Below, one piece after another: positions 35,364-45,599 of a stretch of DNA of 64,000 nucleotides (position 1 is its first letter; every line of letters begins with the position of its first letter). The notes beneath the pieces were generated by a model. It saw only the letters and a program-made list of their open reading frames with translations. It searched no databases and had not been told where the DNA came from. Source of the DNA: Heliopora coerulea (Eukaryota > Cnidaria > Anthozoa > Scleralcyonacea > Helioporidae); contig JASJOG010000002.1 in NCBI GenBank assembly GCA_030142905.1, positions 2,478,501 to 2,542,500 of the forward strand, written 5' to 3'. Made by a program: the position numbers and the translations under genes.

Positions 35364-35676
35364 AAGTATGAAATAAAACATATTCCGAAAAATAGACACC
35401 TTGGAATACTCAAGATATGAGTCAAAACAAGACGAGTATAATTATGAGACTAATATTTCGACTTTATTACAAAATCATCATCAGACAGAATGATTTACAA
35501 AACAAGCTAAGGTCTATATATACAGTCTATATATTATATATAATATATACATACATATATATATATATATATATAAGGTCTATAGATTACAGTCTCATAT
35601 AATCGTCTTGTTTTGACTCATATCTTGAGTTTTCCAAGATGTCTCTATTTTTCGGAATATGTTTTATTTTATACTT
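35364..35676. repeat. Inverted repeat with TA-rich centre
   Basis: Arms 35364-35451 and 35591-35676 are near-perfect complements (ACATATTCCGAAAAATAGA and AGATATGAGTCAAAACAAGA shared). The 139-bp spacer holds (TA)n and, at 35456-35484 on the minus strand, CTGATGAT + a 6-bp stem + GAAA. This looks like a Penelope-type end caught in an inverted arrangement. Confidence 0.75.
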
Positions 35677-35689
35677 TTTGAAGTTGTCG

Positions 35690-36190
35690 GCTGGTCGTGG
35701 TTTTCGTGCCTCAAATTCCCCGTTTATTTCGCCTGGTTTACTATTTGCGTTTGTGCATTTTGTTAGGAACTGATCCTGAGATTTTTCACCTCAGTCCTTC
35801 CCCAGGTAACAACAGTTTGACTAAAATACCATTAAGTTTTAAGTATTGGACGGAACGGTTCAACACTGCAGTGCTTTAGGAACATGCCGAATGAAAAAGT
35901 AGAGATGTGTACCGAACAACCGAAGGTCAGTTATTCAGACGGAATCAATTTACTTTAGTTGTGACAAAGTTAAAGTTATTGCGACCGTCATCCGTTGCAA
36001 TTTATTTAACGAGTACTCCGATTGTTTCTACAAAGGATAAATGATATTTTTTTCATCGCTCTACTAGTTATTGAAAGAGAATCGATGAGTTTCGACAACA
36101 AACATGCGGTAAGACGTTAAGGTAAAGACGTTGTCACGGCTATCAGTCCGGTAACTTCATATAAATATAGTCCACTAACACTGATTGGCA
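35690..36190. other. Nothing recognised
   Basis: Non-coding, no repeat boundary seen. Confidence 0.4.
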
Positions 36191-36194
36191 TCAA

Positions 36195-37031
36195 CAGGCA
36201 CTGTGGAAGCGGGGGGTTGGGGGGCTTTAGCCCCCCCCCACTTTTTTTTGGAAAGAAATTAAATATTTCAGTATCGCTTTGAAAAACGTCTTAACCATGG
36301 TGAATGGTTATACAAGACAGTTCTGAAAAGAACTAGAGGAACCAAGACACAGAGAGAAAGTATATACTAAAAGGAAGCAATATGCATTTCGGCAGACCAC
36401 TCTTCAGGTGCAAACGTCTGCTAACTGTTGAGAAATGAGTTATCAGCTTATATTTATACCTGATGTAAAGACAATGACGTCATCCCACGTAAGAAGGATT
36501 AAACATCAAAATAACGTCAATATACACTGTACATGGATTATACTGTAATCTTTAGAAAGAATGCTGAGCGGCACTTTGCCAGGATGCTGAATATGGAGTC
36601 TGAATAGTTATTGACACAACATCTGTTCAACACCAAGTGTCGACCGATTGCCGAGTCACAATTTATCGTTTGAGCAGAGGTACAATGCCTTTTCGGTTGA
36701 TTTCTTAATGGTACGGTCCTGTTTCGTATAACACTTGGCACATGTTGCTTGATCCTTTCACTTAACCGTTGAGTTGTTCTACCTACATAGCGAAAACCAC
36801 GTTCGCATTTTTGATTTTAAATACCCGATCAACATATCCGATGTTTGAGTGATCAGCTGGTAGTATTTGAGTTGTTCCTGTTAATATAAGCAGTGTTTTG
36901 TGATTTCTGAGTAATCACTAAAATAAGAGGTGTTCACAACCGTCTCAGAAATATTGAATTTAATTTTTTTCAGGGGGGTCACGCTATCACCCCCTGTCAC
37001 CACCTCAAAATATCGTTCCGCCATCCCTGAT
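36195..37031. mobile_element. Element with G/C-rich inverted ends
   Basis: Left CAGGCACTGTGGAAGCGGGG, right complement CAGGGATGGCGGAACGA. G/C-rich subterminal pieces are mirrored. ATCAA abuts both ends, but an 8-bp duplication is not seen. It encloses a Penelope fragment, so boundaries are tentative. Confidence 0.35.
36385..36835 (-). mobile_element. Penelope-like element, endonuclease and 3' end
   Basis: Minus-strand reading gives RYVGRTTQRLSERIKQHVP and then IGRHLVLNRCCVNNYSD, matching the GIY-YIG endonuclease of Penelope-like retroelements. Just downstream (36387-36407, minus) is CTGAAGAGTGGTCTGCCGAAA, the terminal stem/GAAA signature of this class. Only the last 450 bp of the element survives. 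Confidence 0.7.
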
Positions 37032-37066
37032 CAATCTTTCGTTTAACTAACGTATATGTTACACAT

Positions 37067-37090
37067 TTTTCGGTTAATCATCTTCTTCAG
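37067..37090 (-). other. Penelope-type terminal motif
   Basis: Minus strand CTGAAGAAGATGATTAACCG then AAAAA; same signature class as 36387-36407. No associated coding part. Confidence 0.35.
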
Positions 37091-37344
37091 GAGACATTTA
37101 GATCAAAGCACCACGGTAGAGTCGTTCGTAAACAACACTGACACGGGGAAAGATGATCGTCGGACAACTTGAGTAAAAAACTTTGTTTGAAGCTCTTCAT
37201 CGATGAGCTTATGAATATCTACACAATAAGTGCATAGTTAACATCGGAAACTATATCTATGGAAGTCACTTAAACACGGAGCAATCGCATAAGAAGAGGC
37301 TGAGTTTCTCAGCCTGTCAATTATGATTAAGGAAAGGTCGCATG

Positions 37345-37782
37345 TTATCGGTCAATTGAGTTCAGACTAATTTCCGGTGGATCAATATCACGTTCAATTG
37401 AGGAGAATATAGGAGATGAATTTGTTTGCAACGACGTTGCTGCCTGGATAGTATTTTGCGCCTGTTGGCCATTTGAACTGTTTTGACTGAGCCAACAATC
37501 CAAGAGCAATTCCATCACTTCAATATTTCCTGCCGGTTTTCCGTTGGACAGCAACTGATTCCTCACGGCGTTGATATTTTTACGTACTTCTACCAAGCGC
37601 CCCTCCTCATCGCGTTTCACTTCCATTTTGAAGCCGTAGTAGGCCTTGCTCTCTTTAATTGCACTTTTATTCTTCTGGTAGTAGGCTTTATTGCGATCAT
37701 ACTTGCTAGGTCCCGCAGAAAGCGGAGTTGTGCTTTGCGCAGAGGTAGAAATCCGAGCTGTCGGATGAGAGCAACCGAGCAT
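37345..37782 (-). CDS. Unidentified 145-residue ORF, divergent to the next gene
   Basis: ATG at 37782 (a longer reading needs a GTG). The composition is protein-like: KYDRNKAYYQKNKSAIKESK, MEVKRDEEGRLVEVRKNINA, then GNIEVMELLLDCWLSQNSSN and a Ser/Gln-rich tail. I recognise no family. It is transcribed away from the multi-exon copy that begins near 38060, about 280 bp apart. If that copy is part of a transposon, this could be its second ORF. Also possible is a real small host gene or a relic. Confidence 0.4.
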   Translation of the reverse strand: MLGCSHPTARISTSAQSTTPLSAGPSKYDRNKAYYQKNKSAIKESKAYYGFKMEVKRDEEGRLVEVRKNINAVRNQLLSNGKPAGNIEVMELLLDCWLSQNSSNGQQAQNTIQAATSLQTNSSPIFSSIERDIDPPEISLNSIDR

Positions 37783-39203
37783 ATTTGCCACAAATGAATT
37801 TGAAAGTGGCGCCAGTTTTGGTTTATATTTATAATATTAAAAGCTTCAAGCATGCACAAAAAGAATACAGGCGGCTATAACACATCGCGGACGTATAAAA
37901 ATGTGAATCGTGCCCAAACACTGCGCGGGTAGGATGACTATAAGTGGATGAAGATGCGCAGGATGTCTCGAATAATTATAATACGACGTATAACAACCAG
38001 AAAAATCAGTAAATGTGGCATGTTCAGCCATTCATTGCTTTATAGATTGTTTAGCTGTATTTTAAAAACACATTTTAAAAGTATTTCCGTAAGCTTTAGA
38101 AACGCTGAACAGATTTATGGCAACTTTCTCCCACAAGACGAGAATCTTTCCCACCAGATCTGCCGGCCATGTGAACGGAGGCTTAACAATGCTATTCAGT
38201 TCAAGGGAATAATTATAGAAACACAGAATTCCTTACAACAAAACCGGGCAAAATCTTGTGTGGATTAAAGTGAGTGCGAGCGACACATCTTTCAGCCGAA
38301 GGCGAAGTTTGGAGTTTGAAACCTGACACGCTAGTTCCTCCACCGATTGTTCCTTTCACTTCAGAGATTAGTGTTGCAGTTCACTTAAATGCCAAAATCT
38401 TTATATTTCTCGATTCACTGGCGTAGCACTTACTTTATGAACACTACTATTTTTTGCTAAGATAGGAATTTTTGTAAAAGAACAAATTTATTGAGTGCTT
38501 GATTTGTGTTCCAATGTTGCATAAACTCTCAGCTGATGTTCATTTTCTTTTACAGGCAAGCCATCCAACCCAGAATCCGTTATCAGTTCCGTCTATTACT
38601 AAGGGTCAACTTAAACTTTCCAGAGGAGAGAATGGTATGATGTTGAGATCCATTTCCTCCCAGTCAGTTGAAGATTTGATAAAAACTGTTACGCAGATCC
38701 CTACTATCAACCTTGCCCTTCGCAAGAACCATCTTGAGAGTGCAAATAAGGAGCTTGTTGAAATCGCCAGAAGAAGTAATCCATCCGTTCTGCGGAAAAG
38801 ATCGTATAGAGGCATGTGTGAAGAAAATTGGACGGCAGAAGTAAAACATGAGCTCTCGACGGACCCGATGTCCTGTGGTTACAGACATGCTGTCGACCCT
38901 ACTTGATTTTTCCTCTTATAATGGCAAGAAAATTGCGCCTATGTCCTTAATTTATGCCATCATTATGTTCATGAGATGCCACACATTAAGTAGAATTCAA
39001 AGGATAAATTCCATTCTGCTTACACAAGGTCAAGCTTCAACCAAAGTATGTCCATTGTTTATTTGTATGTACTTACATACTTTGAGATAACTGATGTAAA
39101 TTAACTACAGCTGTTGTACTTGACAAAAATTGCTTTTAGGTTTTTTCACGAAATTGATCAACACCTCAGTTTGCCTCAGTAAACTCTTGCCTGACCATGC
39201 AGG

Positions 39204-39701
39204 CCAGGTGCGGATCAAGAGGGGCATAATGGGCTTACGCGCCCCTTTTTGTCCATTCGTGCCAGTTTACATACTCCAGACGCAGACAATTTTCTGTAAT
39301 AATAGTGGAAATGGTTGCCTAACATCAGTTACTAAAACACGGTTTTTGCAATCGCAACTGGGAATGCTCTCCAGCAGGTAAAGGCAGATCAACGAGAATT
39401 GCGGAAAATATAAAGGTGATTGTCGTGATGCATTGATGATCATTGTCTGTGGCCAAATAACATTCTGCTCAGAGATATACTATAAAGATATTGACTTGTG
39501 CTTCATTTTTCGAAAATAATTTTGTTATTTATGACTATGTATTTTCTTAAAATCTCGCTGAAAACTACCCCCAAATGCTAGAAATAGCATTTCAGATACC
39601 TAGGAGTTCAAATTTCCCGGGGGGCTTGCCCCCTGATCCACTAGAATTTTCGGTGCTCGTCTTCACGCCCCCCGTTTCTAAAATCCTGGATTCGCCCCTG
39701 G
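39204..39701. mobile_element. Short element inside the intron of the broken family copy
   Basis: Left CCAGGTGCGGATCAAGAGG, right complement CCAGGGGCGAATCCAGGA. G/C-rich subterminal sequence. Lies entirely within the intron 39046-39842. hAT-like style, no clear target duplication. Confidence 0.5.
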
Positions 39702-39714
39702 CAGGTGTCAAGCA

Positions 39715-39785
39715 TTTTATTCTGGCTAATGCCAGATGGTTTTATTCACGTCACGAAAAAGCCTCTGCCAAGGAAGACTAAAAGC
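39715..39785 (+). repeat. Relic of the TTAA MITE core
   Basis: CTAATGCCAGATGGTTTTATTC is a mutated copy of the CTAACGCCAGACGATTTTAC core. Confidence 0.4.
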
Positions 39786-42239
39786 TACCTCTTTCATACA
39801 GGCAGGTAATCTATTGTTTTTGTATCTTTTGTTGTCATTTTAGTTCATCGATCGTTTGAACAAATGCAATGGCTTCTGCTTGGATCCATCCAAAGAGTAT
39901 ACCTTGCTTGATGATATTGGAAAAAACTTTCTCGACCATGCAGTAGAGCTAGTGAAATCTAGTCACAAATTTGTGTTTGTTCTAATTAACTCTGATTGGG
40001 GGGAAAGAGCACATGACACGAGACAAGATAATCAAAATAGGAGTGTGCATGCAATGGCAATTAGCGTTGTCTTCAATAGAATTTCTGGTGATCACCTACC
40101 CAATTCTGGTCCTCAGAAAGACTTGGCAAAATGCAATGTCTATGATGTGGTTGTAATCAATGATGAAGAATTGGCTTCAATTAGAAGGTGATATAGAATA
40201 ATTATTGCAAAAATTTTGTTTGGTCATTTTCCTGAATTTCAAGTTTTTAAACCATTTGTTCCAGAATGCACACATTGCCCTTATTCAGAAGAAACCTATT
40301 TGAAATCAGAAGTTGCAACCCTTCCTATTCAAATGAAAGATGAAAAGAAATGTGATGAATGTGTAGATGTTTTGGATCAACTTGAAGAATGGACATTTCA
40401 AATATATTCAGATGCTGGACTTTGCAATGTTCCCCTTCCTCCTAATGCCCAGCCACCAGTGATTGAAACCACTTCAAGACCAGATCAACCAGTATCTTAT
40501 ATCCCTCCTGTTAATTCAAGTGATGACCCTTTATGTGGTTGTAAGGATTCCTTTGTTTTGGGGATCAGATTACCAGAGTAAGGCTTGCTGGAGCCAAAGA
40601 CCTCCTAGCTGGTTGCCATTCAACTAGCCAATGCCTTGACCATCTGTATCCTTTCCACATTGTTGACTGGCTCACAAAGAGAAGTTATTTGAAGGTAGTA
40701 CATTGTTTTCATGAACTTTTGTTAGGAGAAATGGGACTGGTTGCTCAAAAGCCAATTAGTTAGTCTAATCTAGGTATATGGTATGGGTTCTGACCAATTA
40801 ATGGGCAACCTTTCTAAAGGGTAGTTTAATACAGTGAATACATATGTTTTTGTTAGAAGTTCCAACCTTCATGAAAGTGCATGACATAAAAATTTACCAT
40901 TAGCTACATTTTTTTTTTCACTTTTTTGATGGAATAACCCTTAACATCACAAAGAATTGCTTTTACATGCCTTTTATGTATCATGTTCTTTAGTTATTGA
41001 ATTAATCTGATTAATTTTACTAATTAAACCAAATTACAGAGCTGATCACTCAGGCATAAAAATAATATTACACAAAAGGCATGTCAAGTAGCAGCCTTCT
41101 TTTCATTATTATTCTATGTGATCTTAAAAATATAGCCAAAAAATGTGGGTTAATATTTATGTAATGTGCACTTAACTTTACTCATGGTATCATTTTTCTT
41201 CCCTTACAGTCTATTTTTAAAAGATTATACAAAAATTCTGGAAGAGAAAAGGGTACCCTAAGGTACTTCAGAGAGAAGTTGATTCAAACAAATGTTACGG
41301 CTGATGTGAAGCACTGTGAAGACTGTGAGCAGTTATTCTTTGGTGTTGGTAAGTGTTTAGTCACTGAAGCTCTTCTGGAGTTTTTCAGAATGGTTGATAC
41401 CAATGAGAAACCAACACAGAATCTTCTAAATTTTGCTTATATCATAACTGATGAGCAAAAAGCAAGTTACGTCACTAATACACTGGACAAATATCTTGAC
41501 CAGTATGTATTTGTCACTGGAAAGGATGGCCAACAAAGCACACCATTTGGCAGTGATGGCTTATGTTGTTACTTAGTTAATATGCTAAAATCATTCATCC
41601 ACCTTGCTGATTATAAAGATGCTATAGCCACATCTGTCCACTGTGCATAAGCAGTAAATACCACATTTCTTTTCAACATCTGGTTTCAATGAATATGTAA
41701 TTGAAATATTAATTGCATCATGCAGTCTGAGACCTCCTTCTCTCCAGCTGAAGCCCATCAATGTAAATGGGCATCTGCAGTTAACTAGAATGGTTGGGAA
41801 GAGAAAAACTATGAAATTGAATTGTTTCAAGGGAAAAAAAGAAAACAAAAGAAGCAAAGACATGAAAAACCTTATAAAAGCAATGGGAGCTAACAACACC
41901 AAAAATACAATTAATAAGGCAAGCAAAGCATGTGGAGGAGTTAAAAAAAATTGTGGAAGAATTTGACAAGCAAGTATTTTTGAATTGCAGGCCATTGTCA
42001 CACTCACACATATCATCATCAGATGAGAGAATTATATTTACAGACTTAAGAAATTTAAGGCCATTCAAGCAAGTTGATGGGACATCACATGACTCTTTTT
42101 CAAATATTTCATATGATCCAATTTTGTCACTTGATGAGCAAAAATTTAAAACCTGGATAATTGACAGACATAAGAAGAACATTATGATGCGTTTTCCAAT
42201 TTCAGAAGACAGTGATAACATAAATATAACATAAATGAA

Positions 42240-43540
42240 CATCATATGCAGTGGAATCATGATGAATCAAACCTTCAGGGAAAATGAAATTTGTTTCATG
42301 TCATCAACACTTCAAGTTATTAAGGGCAAAATTGGTCACACAAGGATCCAAATGCAAGACACAGTAACTTCAAGCAGTCAGGAGGGTCAAGTTATGGAGT
42401 GTTCAAATGATCAGAGTCCTATGGCATGAACAAACATAATGGTATTACAAGAGGGCTCCAGCCTATCTGAAAGTTGCACTTATCTTAAAGTACTGTAAAA
42501 AATTGGAACTAGCATTGTTATAACACTAGGAACAGTCTGAAGCAATATTTGACATTGATAAGATTAAGTAACAAACAAAGTGTCCTTTTTAATTTTGATT
42601 ATAGTTATAACAATTAGGGATGTTTAGTAAAAGAAATAAACAGTAACAGTATACCACTAAAATTATATTACTCTATAATTCTGTTATTATATTAGAGGAC
42701 AGCAGTATTTGGGATCTACAGCATGATGACAAAATTTCAGGGTTGTCAAATTTGTATAGGTTTTATAGCATGTTGGTATATCACAGTATGACATGACATA
42801 CTGTCATGAAACCAGTATACTAAACATCCCAAATAACAGTTTATAATTGTAGTTATAGAGTATTAAATATTATAAATTTTAATTTGTTTTAATATGCCAT
42901 TTTCATGAACGTCTGATAATAAACCCTGTACTTATGCATGCAAGTATTCTATTCAAATCACTTTTGTTGGCTTGTTTTTGGAAAGAGCTTTTACTTAGAG
43001 ACAGGCGACTAGCTGGGTATATCTTGCGAGAGCTGATTTTTTGGAAGCAAATGTTTAGGTGTCAAGACATTGGGGGAAGAGCTTATTATTGGAAGTGTTA
43101 TCACAAGTTTATGGTATTACAAATACATGTATTAGTTTTTGAAGATAAATGCACATCAGATTTAATTTCATGGAAATTTTTGGAAAGTGAAAAATTAACT
43201 GTAGACCTTGTTCAGTCATTATTTTGTAAGTAGTTCCCATGATCCACATTTATCAGCCTTCTAAAGCTAACTACATAATATATACTGTATAAAACAAATG
43301 GCAACATGTCAATTTTGCCATAATTTGTCAACCTAAATTAATTCTATTAATAACTAATGATTATTAATGATATACCAGCATGAATTTATAGTTTTATTAA
43401 CTCATATGTACTCAAGATATGAAGTATGATAGTATTTTCTGCATACAAAGCATCATAGTTAAATCAACATGTCACCATTTTTTTGCTGTGGTGATTACTT
43501 GCTGTTCATTTACTGAAATTTCTTGGGTTCAACATACTCA
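42240..43540. other. Intergenic, nothing recognised
   Basis: AT-rich. The ORFs here have no recognisable domain. Might include 3' sequence of the preceding broken copy. Confidence 0.4.
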
Positions 43541-43546
43541 AATACA

Positions 43547-43932
43547 TCATATACATTTATGTTGAGGGCAATTGCATTCTTTTTCACAAATGCTACAGCA
43601 AAGGTGTTGTGAGTGAATAGGCTTGCTTTGGTGTGTATCAAATGATTTCAATAACAAATACCTGAGACAGGTGTTCTCACTGTGACAATTTAAAACCTAA
43701 TCATGTCTTGTATCCCAGGTCCGTTTTTAGCAATATCTCTGTTATTATAGTACAAAATGGCCAGTGAAGGTTTTACATCTCTTCCTTCTCGCCCAGTTTC
43801 CGGAAAGTAGGCCTTTATACTACATGGTGGAGCAATATGTATGACTCTGCATACAGATGCTATGTCTTATACACCCATTGCCATAGCCACAGTAGCAAAG
43901 ATAACTCTGACTTTGCTTGTTAGGATTGCCAA
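43547..43932 (-). pseudogene. RecQ-like helicase C-terminal fragment
   Basis: Minus strand: VLAILTSKVRVIFATVAMG (helicase domain 2), then after a +1 shift and a TAA, VIHIAPPCSIKAYFPETGRE and GRDVKPSLAILYYNNRDIAK (motif VI region, with QESGRAGRD altered to PETGREGRD), then the zinc-binding Cys array ending CCSICEKECNCPQHKC. This is the RecQ helicase/zinc module. The upstream half is missing, cut off next to the element at 43935. The frameshift and stop make it non-functional. Such RecQ-like copies are numerous in cnidarians and may travel with mobile DNA. Confidence 0.75.
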
Positions 43933-44473
43933 TACTGTGAACTCTCTCTAAGGCGGAAACTCTCGGGGCCAAATTTAGTGTCCGCCTTAGAGAGGTGTCC
44001 GCCTTAGAAAGAGCTGAGTAATCTGACACCCAAACGTCAAAACTAAAACCAGAATTTTATACTTGTGCAGAATTTATGGATTAACCTTAACAAAACCCCT
44101 TTGCAATGCTTGTTATTGGGGGAACTTAATCTCTACGACACGAATGGCCATGGCATGCCTCTGAATTTTTCCCAACAACCCGCCATCCATAGCCTTATTT
44201 GTGACTTGAACTTATACGCGCAATAATTCTTTAAAACCAAACCAGTTAGTACTAGCTTGAGTTCTTCAATAAAAAAGTTGTGATGAATTCGCATACAGAT
44301 TGTGTAAATGTGAATTTATTTCTTCACTTTATAACACGTCCTCACTCTTACAAATTATGTTGCTCTCATGTGTATTTTGTTCCCACGCTATTTTAGGGTC
44401 ACACCCTATAAATAATTAGTTCAGCCAAAATATTAACAAAATATCAATACACACAGGATACTATGAGTGCAGA

Positions 44474-45011
44474 GTGCAGAATTTATTCTCGTTTAATTCC
44501 TTCGTTCGTGGGCACCATGTACATAAAGACATCGGGATCCCTACTCTTAGAGAAATTCTAGTGTGCAAACGAGAGCCCAACAACGAAAAAGACCCAAATG
44601 CTGTTGCCATAATCAGTGATGAGGGAGTTGTCGGCCATGTGCTATTGAACTATAGCCGCTATATCAATCGATTCCTGGAGATTGAATCAAGTAGCGTTTC
44701 TTGTGAAATTACAGGAGAAAGGTTAACCCGTGGGGGGGGGGGGGTGTGGATATGGGCTTGAAGTTTCATGCAAATACACATTTCGAGGTATCCCAGAACT
44801 CGTGGCCTGGATTGCAAGGTATGTAATCAAAGAAAACGCACAGATCAAAACTGCCGTTAAAATCAATACAGTAGAAAAAAGTAAAGAAAGAGTACAAGTG
44901 ATTCTACTTATTGTAGTAAAAGACTGCACAAATAAGTTGTCTTCCGACTGTGAAATAAATGCAAGTCTTCTATCAAAACCAGAAAGTCAGATTGTGTCTA
45001 TAATGTCGTAG
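44474..45011 (+). pseudogene. HIRAN-like domain ORF, frameshifted at a G13 run
   Basis: 44474-44761 reads FNSFVRGHHVHKDIGIPTLR, EILVCKREPNNEKDPNAVAI and EGVVGHVLLNYSRYINRFL, the strand order and (K/R)REPxNxxDxxAV core of a HIRAN-like fold. After GERLTRGGGG the frame ends, but in another frame the expected continuation CGYGLEVSCKYTFRG follows (to 45011). The break is exactly at a 13-G run (44732-44744), so one or two bases of slippage, real or an assembly error, explain it. HIRAN domains bind 3' DNA ends in HLTF, while related cnidarian proteins are uncharacterised. Confidence 0.6.
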
Positions 45012-45049
45012 GTCATTTAGCGCTGATGCTGCCCTGTTGTAAAATTTCG

Positions 45050-45270
45050 TAAACATCCTGTGTCCGCTCTGAGAGATATTTTGAACCAAAACGCTGCAAA
45101 AAAAAGTGTCCGCGTCCGCCTTAGAGAGGTGTCCGCCTTAGAGAGAGTTCATTTACAGAGAAACAAGCGTGATACTACAGGGACCAAATTTTGTGTCCGC
45201 CTTGGAGAGGTGTCCGCCTTGGAGATGTGTCCGCCTTGGAGAGGTGTCCGCCTTAGAGGAGTGTCCGCTT
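45050..45270. repeat. TGTCCGCCTTRGAGAGG minisatellite
   Basis: At least six copies of the pogo-like end motif in tandem inside the right end of the element. Confidence 0.8.
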
Positions 45271-45499
45271 AGAGAGAGATCACTGTAATATGCTTACACT
45301 TCTTCAACCCTAGTGATATTTTAATGTATTTTCTATCCTGCTGTGTTGCAGTTGCTGTCATAGCAAGTACTGATCAGAAGTCGAAGAATTCGAGCAGAAC
45401 TCGATAGTTTGAGCAGAATGTTGAGCAGAATGTGCGTTTTTGCAGGCACTGTAGGCAGGCAGAACTTGCCAATTTATCAGCAGAATTTATCCAAGCCTA

Positions 45500-45580
45500 A
45501 CACCTGGTCAACCCGGGTTTTGAAGCAGGTAATCCGGCAACACGGGTTGACCCGGCTGTCGTGTAAACGCTAACAGTAGT
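45500..45580. repeat. MITE end related to 34496-34976
   Basis: CTGGTCAACCCGGGTTTTGA and CGTGTAAACGC mirror the GTTTACACGAGCCCGGGTTG end at 34499. Confidence 0.4.
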
Positions 45581-45599
45581 TTATTCGTAGACGGGTTGG

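Larger units (their letters stand above)
38060..42236 (+). pseudogene. Multi-exon member of a repeated cnidarian family, broken (DUF6589-like?)
   Basis: Segments in order: about 38070-38268 (ICRPCERRLNNAIQFK), 38555-39045 (CPVVTDMLSTLLDF, ends AAA/GTATGT), 39843-40691 (after TTTTAG; KFVFVLINSDWGERAHD, SRPDQPVSYIPP, then VRLAGAKDLLAGCH and DHLYPFHIVDW, ends AAG/GTAGTA), and from about 41211 (after TTACAG; KNSGREKGTLRYFREKL, FGSDGLCCYLVNMLKSFIHL, SGFNEYVIEILI, NLIKAMGANN, LDEQKFKTWIIDRHKKNI). Defects: frameshift near 38850, TGA at 40189-40191, frameshift near 40540, further shifts between 41640 and 41960. Introns are present, so it is not a processed copy. From memory this matches large, highly repeated uncharacterised cnidarian proteins, possibly the DUF6589 family. 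Function unknown, transposon origin suspected. Confidence 0.6.
43935..45285. mobile_element. pogo/Tigger-like element with captured ORF
   Basis: Left end CTGTGAACTCTCTCTAAGGC, right complement CAGTGATCTCTCTCTAAGCG, each preceded by TA (43933-43934, 45286-45287), the expected TA duplication. The motif TGTCCGCCTTAGAGAGG is repeated inside both ends. 1351 bp, no DDE transposase recognised. It holds a HIRAN-like ORF. Confidence 0.7.
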
